Positions 54,334-63,639 of a stretch of DNA of 64,000 bases are shown piece after piece; positions within the stretch are counted from its first letter, which is position 1, and each line of letters opens with the position of its first letter. The notes beneath the pieces were generated by a model. It had not been told where the DNA came from. It was given only the letters and a program-made list of their open reading frames with translations, and made no database searches. Location: NCBI GenBank assembly GCA_014190575.1, contig BJGQ01000007.1:1-64000 (forward strand). The letters are read 5' to 3'. This stretch comes from Bacteroidota bacterium (GTDB lineage Bacteria; Bacteroidota; Bacteroidia; Chitinophagales; UBA10324). A program made the position numbers and the translations under genes.

Positions 54334-55501
54334 TGAGCGCTAAACTATAAATCGCTTTTACTTTTTCGCCAATCAATTTCCACGAGAATCGTTCGTCAGC
54401 AGTTTTTTTTGCTGCGCCTCTTAGTTTGTCCTGTAATGATTTATCAGCTAAAAGTTTTAACATTTTACTGGAAAGGTTTTCCGCATTTTCCGTTTGAAAT
54501 AATATTCCGTTTTCACCATCATTGATAATATCTTTAAATACATCCAGGTCACTTGCAACTATTGCAGCACCATAATCCAGTGAACGAATAAGCACACCAC
54601 TCGAATAAATTTTTCGATAGGGGAGAGCAACAATATCAGCAGATTTAAAATAAAATGGAATCAATTCGTTGGCTATGTATTCCAAACGCAAAATGCAATC
54701 GGCTTCCATTTTATTGTCACGAATGATATTCAGAAAATCTTCTTCTTCAACTTTATAAGTTGGCCCTGCAATTACCAATTGCACATTCTGATTTTGTTTT
54801 CGTATCAATGCAAATGCTTTCAGGAGCACATCTAATCCCTTCACTTTTTTTATTTGTCCGAAAAAAAGAATGAGTTGCTTGTTTGATGGCAAGTTTAATT
54901 TTTCTCTTGCTTCAACAATTGAGCAATTGGCAGAATACAAAAAATCAGAATCGCCGTGAGGCACTTTATGAATATGATTTGCCGGAAATTGTTTGAAATA
55001 TTTTCCCAAAGATTCTTTTGCGTAATCAGAATGCACAATGATACGGTCAATTCGTTTTTCGAATTTATTATACTTGGATGTGTTTATTTTATTTCCAAAT
55101 TTTCTAAAGTCTTCCACATCATGAACTGTAGCAACAACTTTAAATTTATTTCGGCGGAATAACCACAACAGAAAATATTCGCGCCACGAAAAATGATAAA
55201 AATGAAGATGAGCAAGATTTGATTTTTTCCTTTTTGAATCCGCAATCATTTTCATTGCGCCGCGGAAATATCGAAGCCCACGAATCAGAATAAAATCTTT
55301 TCCATAAATACTTTTAAAACACTTATTAGTTTGAAAATTAAAATTGAATTTAACATCAAGGTCTGTTTCATCGCAAGTGTAAAAAGTTAATTCAACACCT
55401 GAATCATTTAATGATTTACATAACCCAAAATCATAAAAATCATTTCCACGATGACCACCTATCGGTTCAACAAAAGAGCAATTAATATTTTCAAGTTTCA
55501 T
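54326..55501 (-). CDS. GT4-family glycosyltransferase
   Basis: 391 residues, GT-B fold. The C-terminal donor-binding half contains LILFFGQIKKVKGLDVLLKA, LVIAGPTY, and VALPYRKIYSSGVLIRSLDY followed by IVASDLDVFKDIIN, the GT4 E-x7-E region in slightly altered form. It adds a sugar to the growing lipid-linked repeat unit at the cytoplasmic face. It is translationally coupled to the reductase by an 8-base overlap. Confidence 0.88.
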   Translation of the reverse strand: MKLENINCSFVEPIGGHRGNDFYDFGLCKSLNDSGVELTFYTCDETDLDVKFNFNFQTNKCFKSIYGKDFILIRGLRYFRGAMKMIADSKRKKSNLAHLHFYHFSWREYFLLWLFRRNKFKVVATVHDVEDFRKFGNKINTSKYNKFEKRIDRIIVHSDYAKESLGKYFKQFPANHIHKVPHGDSDFLYSANCSIVEAREKLNLPSNKQLILFFGQIKKVKGLDVLLKAFALIRKQNQNVQLVIAGPTYKVEEEDFLNIIRDNKMEADCILRLEYIANELIPFYFKSADIVALPYRKIYSSGVLIRSLDYGAAIVASDLDVFKDIINDGENGILFQTENAENLSSKMLKLLADKSLQDKLRGAAKKTADERFSWKLIGEKVKAIYSLALNE

Positions 55502-55553
55502 TTATATACTTCTTTTCAAATCATTTTCTTTTTAGAATCAGTTTGTTGATTCA

Positions 55554-56741
55554 TCAATCTGGAATTTCAAATTCTGAATCTGTTTTATTTTCTATGTAAT
55601 GGTAAAAAAATATGATGGCCATAAAAATAAAAGGCACACTTAAACCCGGTTCAAAATAGCTTCCACCAGTAGGCAAACTTCTAATCCAATAAAAGAGCAT
55701 GTAGTATCTGCAAGTTTGAAGGAATAAATTTTTCTTGTTAATTTTTATTTTTCTAAACCAAAGAATAGTTAGTATATATTCAAACTGAACCAAAATGATT
55801 CCTATTAAACCATAAACCAATAAAGCACCAATTATTCCAACATCAGAAGCATAAAACCGACCATAATTAAACTGAGGTGATGCATCCCAGTTATTATACC
55901 ATCGACCGTTTCCGAAAATTATTGAAGATGGATTTTTTGCTATGAATATCCCTACTGTAATAACTTGTTTTATTCGTGAGTCGGCAGAAGCTTCTCCGGA
56001 ACTATCTCCCCCTAAAACATCTATTACATTTCCATACATTTTTTCTACTTTACCAATAATATCAGGACGAATTAAATATATGCTTCCGAATAGAATTACA
56101 ATACTTCCGAAAATAATTGTTGAATAATATAGTTTTTTCTTTAAATCAGTATTAAACAGAAAATAAAGTCCGGCGGTAGCAACTAAACTGAGTGTTAATG
56201 CCCTCTTTTGATAAACTAGAAACAAGTAAGCAAAGAAGATAAGCGCATAGAGTGCATATTTCGTTTTGTTTGTTCTTAAAAAAGTAAAAAAATATAATAG
56301 GATGGCAAAACAAAAAAACATCATATCAAATAAAAATGTGCAACCTTTTGCCGGACTGCATGCGGCAAAAATTGTATCTGCATATGGTTTTGGGTCTAAA
56401 ACTAATTGTGTGATTAAGTAGAGCACTAATTGAATCCAAGCAATAGAAAGCATTACATCTCTTATATCTGACAATAAAATCTTTCTTGTTTTTAAAAGGT
56501 AAAAAATAACAAAAGATATAATGGTAAAGGTCCACGATTTTTGGGCTATAAATCCATACAAAGGTGGTTGTTTCCAATATATCGCTGAACAAATCATTGA
56601 TAATAACGGCACACCGAATAAAATTAGTAAAGAATAAGTTTCAAGAGAATTAAAAGGAAGTTTCTTATACAATTTATCTATCAGATAAAATCCAAGGAAA
56701 ACAATAAGACCGACATACACGAATGGTTCATAATAAATCAT
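55554..56741 (-). CDS. Wzy-like polysaccharide polymerase / O-antigen ligase-type membrane protein
   Basis: 395 residues with about 10 membrane helices and a periplasmic loop at about 230-300 (EASADSRIKQVITVGIFIAK, GRFYASDVGIIGALLVYG), a layout typical of O-antigen polymerases. Sequence conservation in this group is weak, so the assignment rests on topology and on the position between two glycosyltransferase genes and a Wzx flippase. It would polymerise repeat units in the periplasm. Confidence 0.65.
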   Translation of the reverse strand: MIYYEPFVYVGLIVFLGFYLIDKLYKKLPFNSLETYSLLILFGVPLLSMICSAIYWKQPPLYGFIAQKSWTFTIISFVIFYLLKTRKILLSDIRDVMLSIAWIQLVLYLITQLVLDPKPYADTIFAACSPAKGCTFLFDMMFFCFAILLYFFTFLRTNKTKYALYALIFFAYLFLVYQKRALTLSLVATAGLYFLFNTDLKKKLYYSTIIFGSIVILFGSIYLIRPDIIGKVEKMYGNVIDVLGGDSSGEASADSRIKQVITVGIFIAKNPSSIIFGNGRWYNNWDASPQFNYGRFYASDVGIIGALLVYGLIGIILVQFEYILTILWFRKIKINKKNLFLQTCRYYMLFYWIRSLPTGGSYFEPGLSVPFIFMAIIFFYHYIENKTDSEFEIPD

Positions 56742-56928
56742 AAAGATTAATAATGGAGATCTTCCTAATGATTGAAAAATTATTACTAATAAAACGCCTA
56801 ATAGAAATTTTTTCAGAAGATATTATTTTGTGTTGATTTGAATTTTTTAAAAACCACTGTTATTTGAACAGTAGATTTATTCAGATTAAATTATTTCTTG
56901 CAAAGATATTCACGATAATATATTTCTC

Positions 56929-57963
56929 TCACCTTGTTTTATAGCGCAAACAATTTTTGAATCCAAACATAACACGGAGTGTAACAAAGGCTTCGCCATA
57001 ATTTTGTTTATAAATAGCTTTTATATAATTTAAAAACAATCGAGACCAGGCTATTGGCAACAACAAGGGATAATGTCTTTTGTAAAAGATTAATAGATTG
57101 CGGCAAAACAAGCAAGCAATAAATTCAGTGCGAGGAGTAAATAATTTTTTACCTGTGCTTTTCCCTTGTTTATGAAAAACTTTACTCTGAAAACAATATC
57201 CGGAATTGTATCCAATGCGATTCCCTTTTTTAATCCAATCCAATTCTTCGAAGTATAGAAAGTATTCTTCATTTATAGGACCAACCTTATCATAATATTC
57301 TGTTTTAATAAAGAGTGAAGCACCGTACGGATAGCTTATTGAAACACTTGAATTGTCAAATTGACCAGTGTCAATTTCATTATAACCGATGTGTACTTGC
57401 TTGGTTGTATACGGATTAAATAATCCGCCTATCGATTGTATTTTTTCAGGCTCATCATAAAATAAAACTTTACTTCCAACCACACCAATATTTTGATTTG
57501 AATCCTGAAAATATTTTACTAAAGAAGCAAGCGCGTTTGAGTCAATTATTACATCGTTGTTTAGCAACCAGATAAATTTTGAATCTAATTGTTTGGCTAA
57601 TTTCATTCCGATGTTATTGGCTGCCGCTAGGCCATTATTTTCATTATTGAATAGTATAGTTATCCGGCATTTGCTTATTTCTGAAATATTAAGATTATCA
57701 AAGTCGGAGACATTAAAATTTTTAATTTGATAAAAAATAATATCATTTAAATGGGCAAATTGATTATGGTGTGATATATCTGATTCCTTTTTAGAACCCC
57801 TTTGTGCAAAATCAATTAATATATTTTGGTTCACAATATCAGAATTGTTGTCAACGACAATTATATTGAAATCAATAAAATTATTATTTAGCAAACTGCT
57901 TATACACTCTAATGTATCAGAAGATGTATTGTAATTTACAAGTATAATGCTGACGGCTGCCAT
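56929..57963 (-). CDS. GT2-family glycosyltransferase (rhamnosyltransferase-like)
   Basis: 344 residues, GT-A fold: SIILVNYNTSSDTLECISSL, IIVVDNNS, ILFNNENNGLAAANNIGMKL, WLLNNDVIIDSNAL (DXD-like), and later YPYGASLFIKTEYYDKVGPI followed by YFLYFEELDWIKKGNRIGY, the WbbL/rhamnosyltransferase pattern. It probably transfers a deoxyhexose to the repeat unit. A 187-base gap separates it from the polymerase gene; it follows the sulfotransferase by 2 bases. Confidence 0.9.
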   Translation of the reverse strand: MAAVSIILVNYNTSSDTLECISSLLNNNFIDFNIIVVDNNSDIVNQNILIDFAQRGSKKESDISHHNQFAHLNDIIFYQIKNFNVSDFDNLNISEISKCRITILFNNENNGLAAANNIGMKLAKQLDSKFIWLLNNDVIIDSNALASLVKYFQDSNQNIGVVGSKVLFYDEPEKIQSIGGLFNPYTTKQVHIGYNEIDTGQFDNSSVSISYPYGASLFIKTEYYDKVGPINEEYFLYFEELDWIKKGNRIGYNSGYCFQSKVFHKQGKSTGKKLFTPRTEFIACLFCRNLLIFYKRHYPLLLPIAWSRLFLNYIKAIYKQNYGEAFVTLRVMFGFKNCLRYKTR

Positions 57964-57965
57964 GT

Positions 57966-58919
57966 TTAATTACAAATCCAATCAGTAAAATCAAGATTTA
58001 CTAACTCAGCTAATCTTAAAACATCTTCATGATATAGTTTGTTTAAATAATCCCTTTCAACCTGCGACATTTTCGAAGTGTTTTTTTGAGTAAATAAAAT
58101 ATTCTTTGATTTTGATTTAAGACTTTCAGGCATTTTACTTTTAACGAAAGCTGCAATTCGTTTTTGTTTTCGAATCCATGCAACTAATCTGTTTCTTGGT
58201 ACTGTTGCCTGGTTGTATTTTAAATTTGTATTGAAAGAAAAATTTTCGTCAACAGTTAAAAAGGCGCAAATATTTTTAAGTTCATTTAATGGATTTCGAA
58301 TAAAATCATCATACTTAATTACCAATATTTGTTTTTCAGAAAAGCATGAAAAAAATCTTTTTACCTGTTCGAAATAAAGTCCAAGTTCATAATACAAATT
58401 TGAAATACCCCATCCTTTTTCCGATTTAGCTATATCATTTTCCATTGCTTCTGTAAAACCTTTTTTTTCTAACCCCATTCTATTATCCATAAGGTAATGG
58501 CTGTAAGCACGGTCAACTGGGTTTCTTAATACCATTATGATTTTAGCTGCTGGAAATTTTTTGAAAATATTTTCAGCTGCCACCTTGGAAAATAAATATG
58601 TATTGCTTAATTCTCCTATTGCTTTTTTGTTTTTAGCGGGTTCAAATATTTTAACATATTGATTCCACAATTGAATATAGCCATGGAAAACTTCATCCTT
58701 CATTCCCTTTTTAATGTATTCATCAAAATTAAAGTAAACAGATCTTGCATAATCAGGTCTGAAATTTTCAGGTTTAATATCAGTACAAAAATAATTGACT
58801 TCTTTTATTGATGGCAAAAAAATATCAGGATGTTGTCGAAGATAATTATATAATGAAGTAGTACCGGCTTTAGCAGCACCAACAATAAAAAAATTGGGTA
58901 GATTTTGACTTTGTTCCAA
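57966..58919 (-). CDS. Carbohydrate sulfotransferase (PAPS-dependent)
   Basis: 317 residues. The 5'-phosphosulfate loop is FFIVGAAKAGTTSLYNYLRQ and the 3'-phosphate site is KIIMVLRNPVDRAYSHYLMD. It moves sulfate from PAPS to a sugar hydroxyl in the cytoplasm. It lies next to a second, distinct sulfotransferase gene (10 bases away), so two positions of the repeat unit may be sulfated. Related enzymes are heparan sulfotransferase-like. Confidence 0.88.
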   Translation of the reverse strand: MEQSQNLPNFFIVGAAKAGTTSLYNYLRQHPDIFLPSIKEVNYFCTDIKPENFRPDYARSVYFNFDEYIKKGMKDEVFHGYIQLWNQYVKIFEPAKNKKAIGELSNTYLFSKVAAENIFKKFPAAKIIMVLRNPVDRAYSHYLMDNRMGLEKKGFTEAMENDIAKSEKGWGISNLYYELGLYFEQVKRFFSCFSEKQILVIKYDDFIRNPLNELKNICAFLTVDENFSFNTNLKYNQATVPRNRLVAWIRKQKRIAAFVKSKMPESLKSKSKNILFTQKNTSKMSQVERDYLNKLYHEDVLRLAELVNLDFTDWICN

Positions 58920-58929
58920 AACTTATATT

Positions 58930-59844
58930 TTATAATTCTTTTTCTTTCCAAAGAGAAAAATCCATCGCGGTTAACTTTTCCAGATTATTTATACTATCAG
59001 CAAAATATTTTTTGTATAGATAATATCGAAGTTCATTATCAAGTGGAGTAATAACTATATCCTTTCGGTTCCAGTTAATAATTTTTTTCTTCAAATATCT
59101 TCGCCTGTCAGGATTTGATATAATTTTTTTTAAAACAGTTTTAATTGAATTTTTTTCTCTTATCAATTTCACCAGTAGTTCTGATTTTGGAATAGCGGCA
59201 CTATTTTCTTTTATGTTAAGTTCCAGATCAACATTTGAAATATCAAGAAACCGATAAATGTTTTTCAATGTTCCTGCTAAATCAGGTTTAAACTCAGTGT
59301 CGTAATTTATCAGTAAAAAATTATTTCTTGCAAACAGCTTGAAATATCTTTCAATTTGTTGATCGTATAATCCACGACTGATATAACTGAAATTACTTTG
59401 TTCAATGCTGTTTCCGGATTTTAGCCTTTCAAATTCCTTTTCAATTGCTTCTTTAAAGTTTAATTTTTCGAAGCCCATTCTTACACTCATGTGGTATTGT
59501 GAAAATGCGCGGTCAACAGGATTTCGGAGGATGATTATAAATTTCATATCATTACCTAAATCTTTATTAATCCTGTTGGCGATATATGGAAAGTATAAAT
59601 AGTCAGGATCAATTTCGCCAATTACTTTTTTAGGAGGTGCATATGAAAAAAATTCGGAGTAATATTTTAAGCCCCGTTTATATTCTGAATCTCGGTAAAA
59701 AAATTTGGTTTCCTTTCTTGGTTTACTTACGGTTATTTCATCGTGCTCTTTTAATATATGATAGAGAGTAGTTGTTCCTGTTTTTTGCGCGCCAATGCAA
59801 ATAAAATTTGGAAGCAATAAATTTTCTTTTTCCTTCATTTTCAC
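58930..59844 (-). CDS. Carbohydrate sulfotransferase (PAPS-dependent), second
   Basis: 304 residues, from MKMKEKENLL. 5'-PSB loop NFICIGAQKTGTTTLYHILK and 3'-PB block FIIILRNPVDRAFSQYHMSV. Clearly homologous to the enzyme encoded downstream but diverged over most of its length, so different acceptors are likely. Its start overlaps the Wzx stop by 4 bases. Confidence 0.88.
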   Translation of the reverse strand: MKMKEKENLLLPNFICIGAQKTGTTTLYHILKEHDEITVSKPRKETKFFYRDSEYKRGLKYYSEFFSYAPPKKVIGEIDPDYLYFPYIANRINKDLGNDMKFIIILRNPVDRAFSQYHMSVRMGFEKLNFKEAIEKEFERLKSGNSIEQSNFSYISRGLYDQQIERYFKLFARNNFLLINYDTEFKPDLAGTLKNIYRFLDISNVDLELNIKENSAAIPKSELLVKLIREKNSIKTVLKKIISNPDRRRYLKKKIINWNRKDIVITPLDNELRYYLYKKYFADSINNLEKLTAMDFSLWKEKEL

Positions 59845-61208
59845 GATTGCTTTAAAAATCCTTTCTTTTTAAAAGAGAAAATATGTTTTGCATCAAAAGT
59901 ATAAAAGCCAAAGTAACGCTTTACAAGAAAGTATGGTATTACATTAAATAATATAGTACCTATAACATTAACTATTGCTGCTCCAATTATGCCATAAATC
60001 GGGATTAAAACAGCATTGAGAATAACTGTGATGACTGTAGTAGCTATTACAATGTTTCTGTTTACATCTTGTTTGCCGGTCATCATTAATAAATTACCTA
60101 CGGGTCCTGTTGCCGCATTTATAAATTGCCCGAATGATAAAATTATTAAAGCTACTTCCCCTACAAGAAACTCATTTCCAAATAAACCCATGAAAAAATA
60201 TGGGAAAAGTATAAATAAAATGAGTACAGGAGCTGAAGTCCAGAAAATAAGTTTGGTTGTATTTTGAACAACAGCAGCCAGTCTTTTTAATTCGCCTTTT
60301 GCATGAAGTTCAGCAATCTTTGGTGCAACTGTAAGTAAGAAAGCTGTAAGCGTTAAAGAAGTAATTGTGGAAATTCGAAAAGCTACTTTATAAATTCCCA
60401 CATCGGCTTCTGTTCCATATCTGCCTAAAAATATGGTGTCCGTCCATCCTCGAATTACCTGCAGCAGGGCAGTAATAAAGAAACTGAAAGCAATTTTTGA
60501 TTTGTCACTGAATATAATTTTATCGCCAAAACCTCCGGAGTTTATTGGTGACTTTTTCCACCAAAACCAGAATGAAATAATTGAAGAAATAGTAATTGAA
60601 ATTACAAAAACAGTTACAGGTACTCTTCGGTCATGAATAATAAAATATGAAGCACACAAAAGAATTCCAGCTATGGCAATAGCAATTAAATTTTGGAAGA
60701 ATGAATAATAAAATATTTTCTTCATTCCCCTGAAACAATCGGCATGAACAGAATGCAGCACAAATGGTAGAATGCCTAAGGCACTAATTTGAAAATAAGT
60801 ACTTAGCCCTGGTTTAAGAAAAAGTTTTGTGGCTATCCAATCAGCACTAAAATATAAAATGAACGAGCAAACAATAGAAGCAATAATATTTACTCTTATA
60901 ACTTTGAAATATAATTCTTTGATTGAGCCCCATTGATTTTTAGCATTGTATTGTGCGATTTCGCGTACCATTAAAATATCGTAACCCAGTTTACCAAAGT
61001 TGGCAAAAAACTGAAATACAGTTTGAAAAATTGAATAAATTCCGCTGCCTCTTGCCCCGTACAATCGTGCTAATACAAAAACAAAAACATAATTGAAACC
61101 AATTCCTCCAATTTTCATGACAAAAGCCAATGCTCCGCCCTTAACAAGTTCTTTGTTATCCCGGCCTTTTATTTTTTCTGAAAATAATTTACGAAATTTT
61201 TCTATCAA
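59841..61208 (-). CDS. Wzx-type polysaccharide flippase
   Basis: 455 residues with about 12-14 membrane helices of the MATE/PST superfamily: ARLYGARGSGIYSIFQTVFQ, KIAFSFFITALLQVIRGWTD, TDTIFLGRYGTEADVGIY, ending with a basic tail. It flips lipid-linked repeat units to the periplasm for Wzy. It starts 15 bases after the SGNH gene stop, within the same transcription unit. Confidence 0.88.
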   Translation of the reverse strand: MIEKFRKLFSEKIKGRDNKELVKGGALAFVMKIGGIGFNYVFVFVLARLYGARGSGIYSIFQTVFQFFANFGKLGYDILMVREIAQYNAKNQWGSIKELYFKVIRVNIIASIVCSFILYFSADWIATKLFLKPGLSTYFQISALGILPFVLHSVHADCFRGMKKIFYYSFFQNLIAIAIAGILLCASYFIIHDRRVPVTVFVISITISSIISFWFWWKKSPINSGGFGDKIIFSDKSKIAFSFFITALLQVIRGWTDTIFLGRYGTEADVGIYKVAFRISTITSLTLTAFLLTVAPKIAELHAKGELKRLAAVVQNTTKLIFWTSAPVLILFILFPYFFMGLFGNEFLVGEVALIILSFGQFINAATGPVGNLLMMTGKQDVNRNIVIATTVITVILNAVLIPIYGIIGAAIVNVIGTILFNVIPYFLVKRYFGFYTFDAKHIFSFKKKGFLKQS

Positions 61209-61223
61209 AATACGAATAACTAT

Positions 61224-62231
61224 TTATGGTTTGACCAACAAAACATCTTTTAGTTTTTGTGCCAGTATGGATGAAAAATAAATGGAACCTGTTTTATTCA
61301 TATGATTGTCGGCAAAGTATTCTATGTTGTTGAAACGATCATCATTGGTAAAGTCGAAGTAGGAAATATGGTGCCTGAGTACGATTGAATCTATTAATTC
61401 ATAAACCGGATCATCGCTGTAACGCTTTAATACCGGTGACATGACCAGAACCACTTTTACATTTTTTTGTTCACATAGATTAATAATTCCGATCAATGAT
61501 GCCAATTTATTAGGATCAATGTGGCGGATGCGTTCGCGTGTTTTTAGCAACTCAAATTCATTAATGTATTTCTGTTTTTCATTTTCAGTAATCGTATTAT
61601 TCAATGGAAAATAACCGCTTTCAGTTTTTTGTTTTTTAAATATTCCCTTCAGCAAATCGAACCACATTGAATTATATCGATATGATTGAGATAGCAATTT
61701 TATTTTTTCAATATTGAATGGAAATAATTTGCAAAAAACTGATGTGGTATCTTCATTTCTTGTGCCACGCCAATCGGCTATTTTCCGTATTTGCGGATAA
61801 TCGGTGTAATAGGGTAGAAGAACATTTAGCCTGTCATAATGCATTTCTTTATAATACAATTCCTCAGGAAACATTTCAACCACAATCATTTTCGGCAGGT
61901 GATGCGATAATATCATAATAGTAGTTGCATAACTAAAAAACAGCGACTGACCATCTTGCCCCGAATTGTAACATGATTTATGCAATGAATCTGAAATTAG
62001 CGGCGTATTATAATTGTGTCGCGCTTTTGATGAACCTGTAATAATTACATCAGCATCTGTCTTGGTAAATGAATAAATGATCTCTGATTCGGGGCCTGAT
62101 GTGGCGCTGAAATATAATTTATGCATTAACATACCTATCACCTGATCAAACACAATTAAAAGTGCAAGAAGAATTAATCCCCTTTTGAAAAACTTTATTT
62201 TAGAATTGGAAATAAATGAATTGGCTGCCAT
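61224..62231 (-). CDS. SGNH-like partner of the MBOAT acyltransferase
   Basis: 335 residues. Membrane anchor (about 14-34), then a periplasmic domain with ITGSSKARHNY (block I Ser67 or 68) and YFADNHMNKTGS with Asp308-x-His310. Its start codon lies 32 bases inside the MBOAT gene in another frame; no later start keeps the membrane anchor well, so the overlap is probably real and couples the two. It is a distant relative of the SGNH protein encoded at 31029, with the same gene arrangement. Confidence 0.7.
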   Translation of the reverse strand: MAANSFISNSKIKFFKRGLILLALLIVFDQVIGMLMHKLYFSATSGPESEIIYSFTKTDADVIITGSSKARHNYNTPLISDSLHKSCYNSGQDGQSLFFSYATTIMILSHHLPKMIVVEMFPEELYYKEMHYDRLNVLLPYYTDYPQIRKIADWRGTRNEDTTSVFCKLFPFNIEKIKLLSQSYRYNSMWFDLLKGIFKKQKTESGYFPLNNTITENEKQKYINEFELLKTRERIRHIDPNKLASLIGIINLCEQKNVKVVLVMSPVLKRYSDDPVYELIDSIVLRHHISYFDFTNDDRFNNIEYFADNHMNKTGSIYFSSILAQKLKDVLLVKP

Positions 62232-63639
62232 CGAAAACTCCGGTTAGTAAAATGTAAACTATCACTGAACTGTAAAAAACATATTTCAATCCCGTTGACT
62301 TTGGTTCAGGAAACATTTCACCCTTACTATAATGTTCCTGATAAATTTCAACTATATAAAGAATCACCACACCTATCAACGAATAAACAAAGGTGCTGGC
62401 ATTCCCGATAGCTAATGCACCGGTTCCGAAATTAAATAGTGATTTCAAAATAAACCATGCATCTGGTAAACTGTGCGCACGGAAAAACAAGAACGGAATA
62501 ACAACAACAATAAACGATGTTGTTGTATTTAGTATAATATTCCAGCGTTTATTCTGTTTCGATTCAAATCGTTTGTAAAGCCAGTTAATTTGATTTTTAA
62601 AATACAACCTGAAAATTAACTGCCCCCCTAATAAAAGAAAGCAAACAACAAAAGTCCAGGCGGCACCATGCCATAAACCAGAAAGAAAAAAAACAATTAG
62701 CAAATTAATGGCACCACGGTTTTTTCCTTTCCTGTAGCCACCAAGTGGACGAAACACATAATCCATAAACCACGATGTGAGCGAGATGTGCCAACGCTGC
62801 CACATTTCACCAATAGATTTCGCTAGATAAGGGCGATTAAAGTTGGTCATCAGTTTAATGCCCATCACCTGCGCTGCACCAATAGCCATATCACTATATC
62901 CCGAAAAATCACAATATATTTGCCATGCAAAAAAGAAAAGTCCGCACCAAAAGGTGAGCGTTTCACCTTCATGCTGATATGGGTAATCAAACACATTACT
63001 CACATATGTGGCGCAACGGTCAGCTATCACCACTTTTTTAAATAATCCCCACAACATCAATTTCAACCCGGCCACAATTCGGGTGTAATCAAACGAGTGA
63101 TCCTCTTTAAACTGATGCAATAAATTTTGTGGCCGTTCAATTGGACCTGCCACCAATTGCGGATAAAACATCACATACAATGCATAAATCAAAATGTTTT
63201 TTTCCGATTTCTGATTACCACGATAAACTTCAATGGTGTAACTCATTGCCTGATAAGTGTGAAAGCTTAATCCAATGGGTAGCACCATGTTTAGCAACGG
63301 AATATTTGGGTGCCAGCCCATTAAACCTGCAAGCCCTTCAATGTTACCGACAAAAAAATTGTAGTATTTAAAAATCGCCAGCACTCCTATGTTGGCAATA
63401 ATGCTCATTACCAGAAACAGTTTTCGCTGCCGCCCCTTTGCATTTTCTATCCACAGCCCTGCGAAATAATCTATTACAATCGTAAACAGTAAAATAAGAA
63501 TGTACGATGGAATAAAAAACATATAAAACACGCAGCTCGCCGCCAGCAACATGTTCCATCGCATATTTTTTGGCAGCAGGAAGTATAAAAAAGTTACAAC
63601 CGGAAAAAAAATAAGAAAGGCGAACGAGTTAAACAGCAT
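62200..63639 (-). CDS. MBOAT O-acyltransferase (AlgI-like)
   Basis: 479 residues with about 11 membrane helices. Key blocks: LPIGLSFHTYQAMSYTIEVY, MFYPQLVAGPIERPQN, IYCDFSGYSDMAIGAAQVMG, MWQRWHISLTSWFMDYVFRP and FFLSGLWHGAAW, with the invariant His. It is the first gene of the polysaccharide cluster and related to the MBOAT at 29635. With the overlapping SGNH gene it should O-acylate the sulfated polysaccharide. Confidence 0.93.
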   Translation of the reverse strand: MLFNSFAFLIFFPVVTFLYFLLPKNMRWNMLLAASCVFYMFFIPSYILILLFTIVIDYFAGLWIENAKGRQRKLFLVMSIIANIGVLAIFKYYNFFVGNIEGLAGLMGWHPNIPLLNMVLPIGLSFHTYQAMSYTIEVYRGNQKSEKNILIYALYVMFYPQLVAGPIERPQNLLHQFKEDHSFDYTRIVAGLKLMLWGLFKKVVIADRCATYVSNVFDYPYQHEGETLTFWCGLFFFAWQIYCDFSGYSDMAIGAAQVMGIKLMTNFNRPYLAKSIGEMWQRWHISLTSWFMDYVFRPLGGYRKGKNRGAINLLIVFFLSGLWHGAAWTFVVCFLLLGGQLIFRLYFKNQINWLYKRFESKQNKRWNIILNTTTSFIVVVIPFLFFRAHSLPDAWFILKSLFNFGTGALAIGNASTFVYSLIGVVILYIVEIYQEHYSKGEMFPEPKSTGLKYVFYSSVIVYILLTGVFDGSQFIYFQF

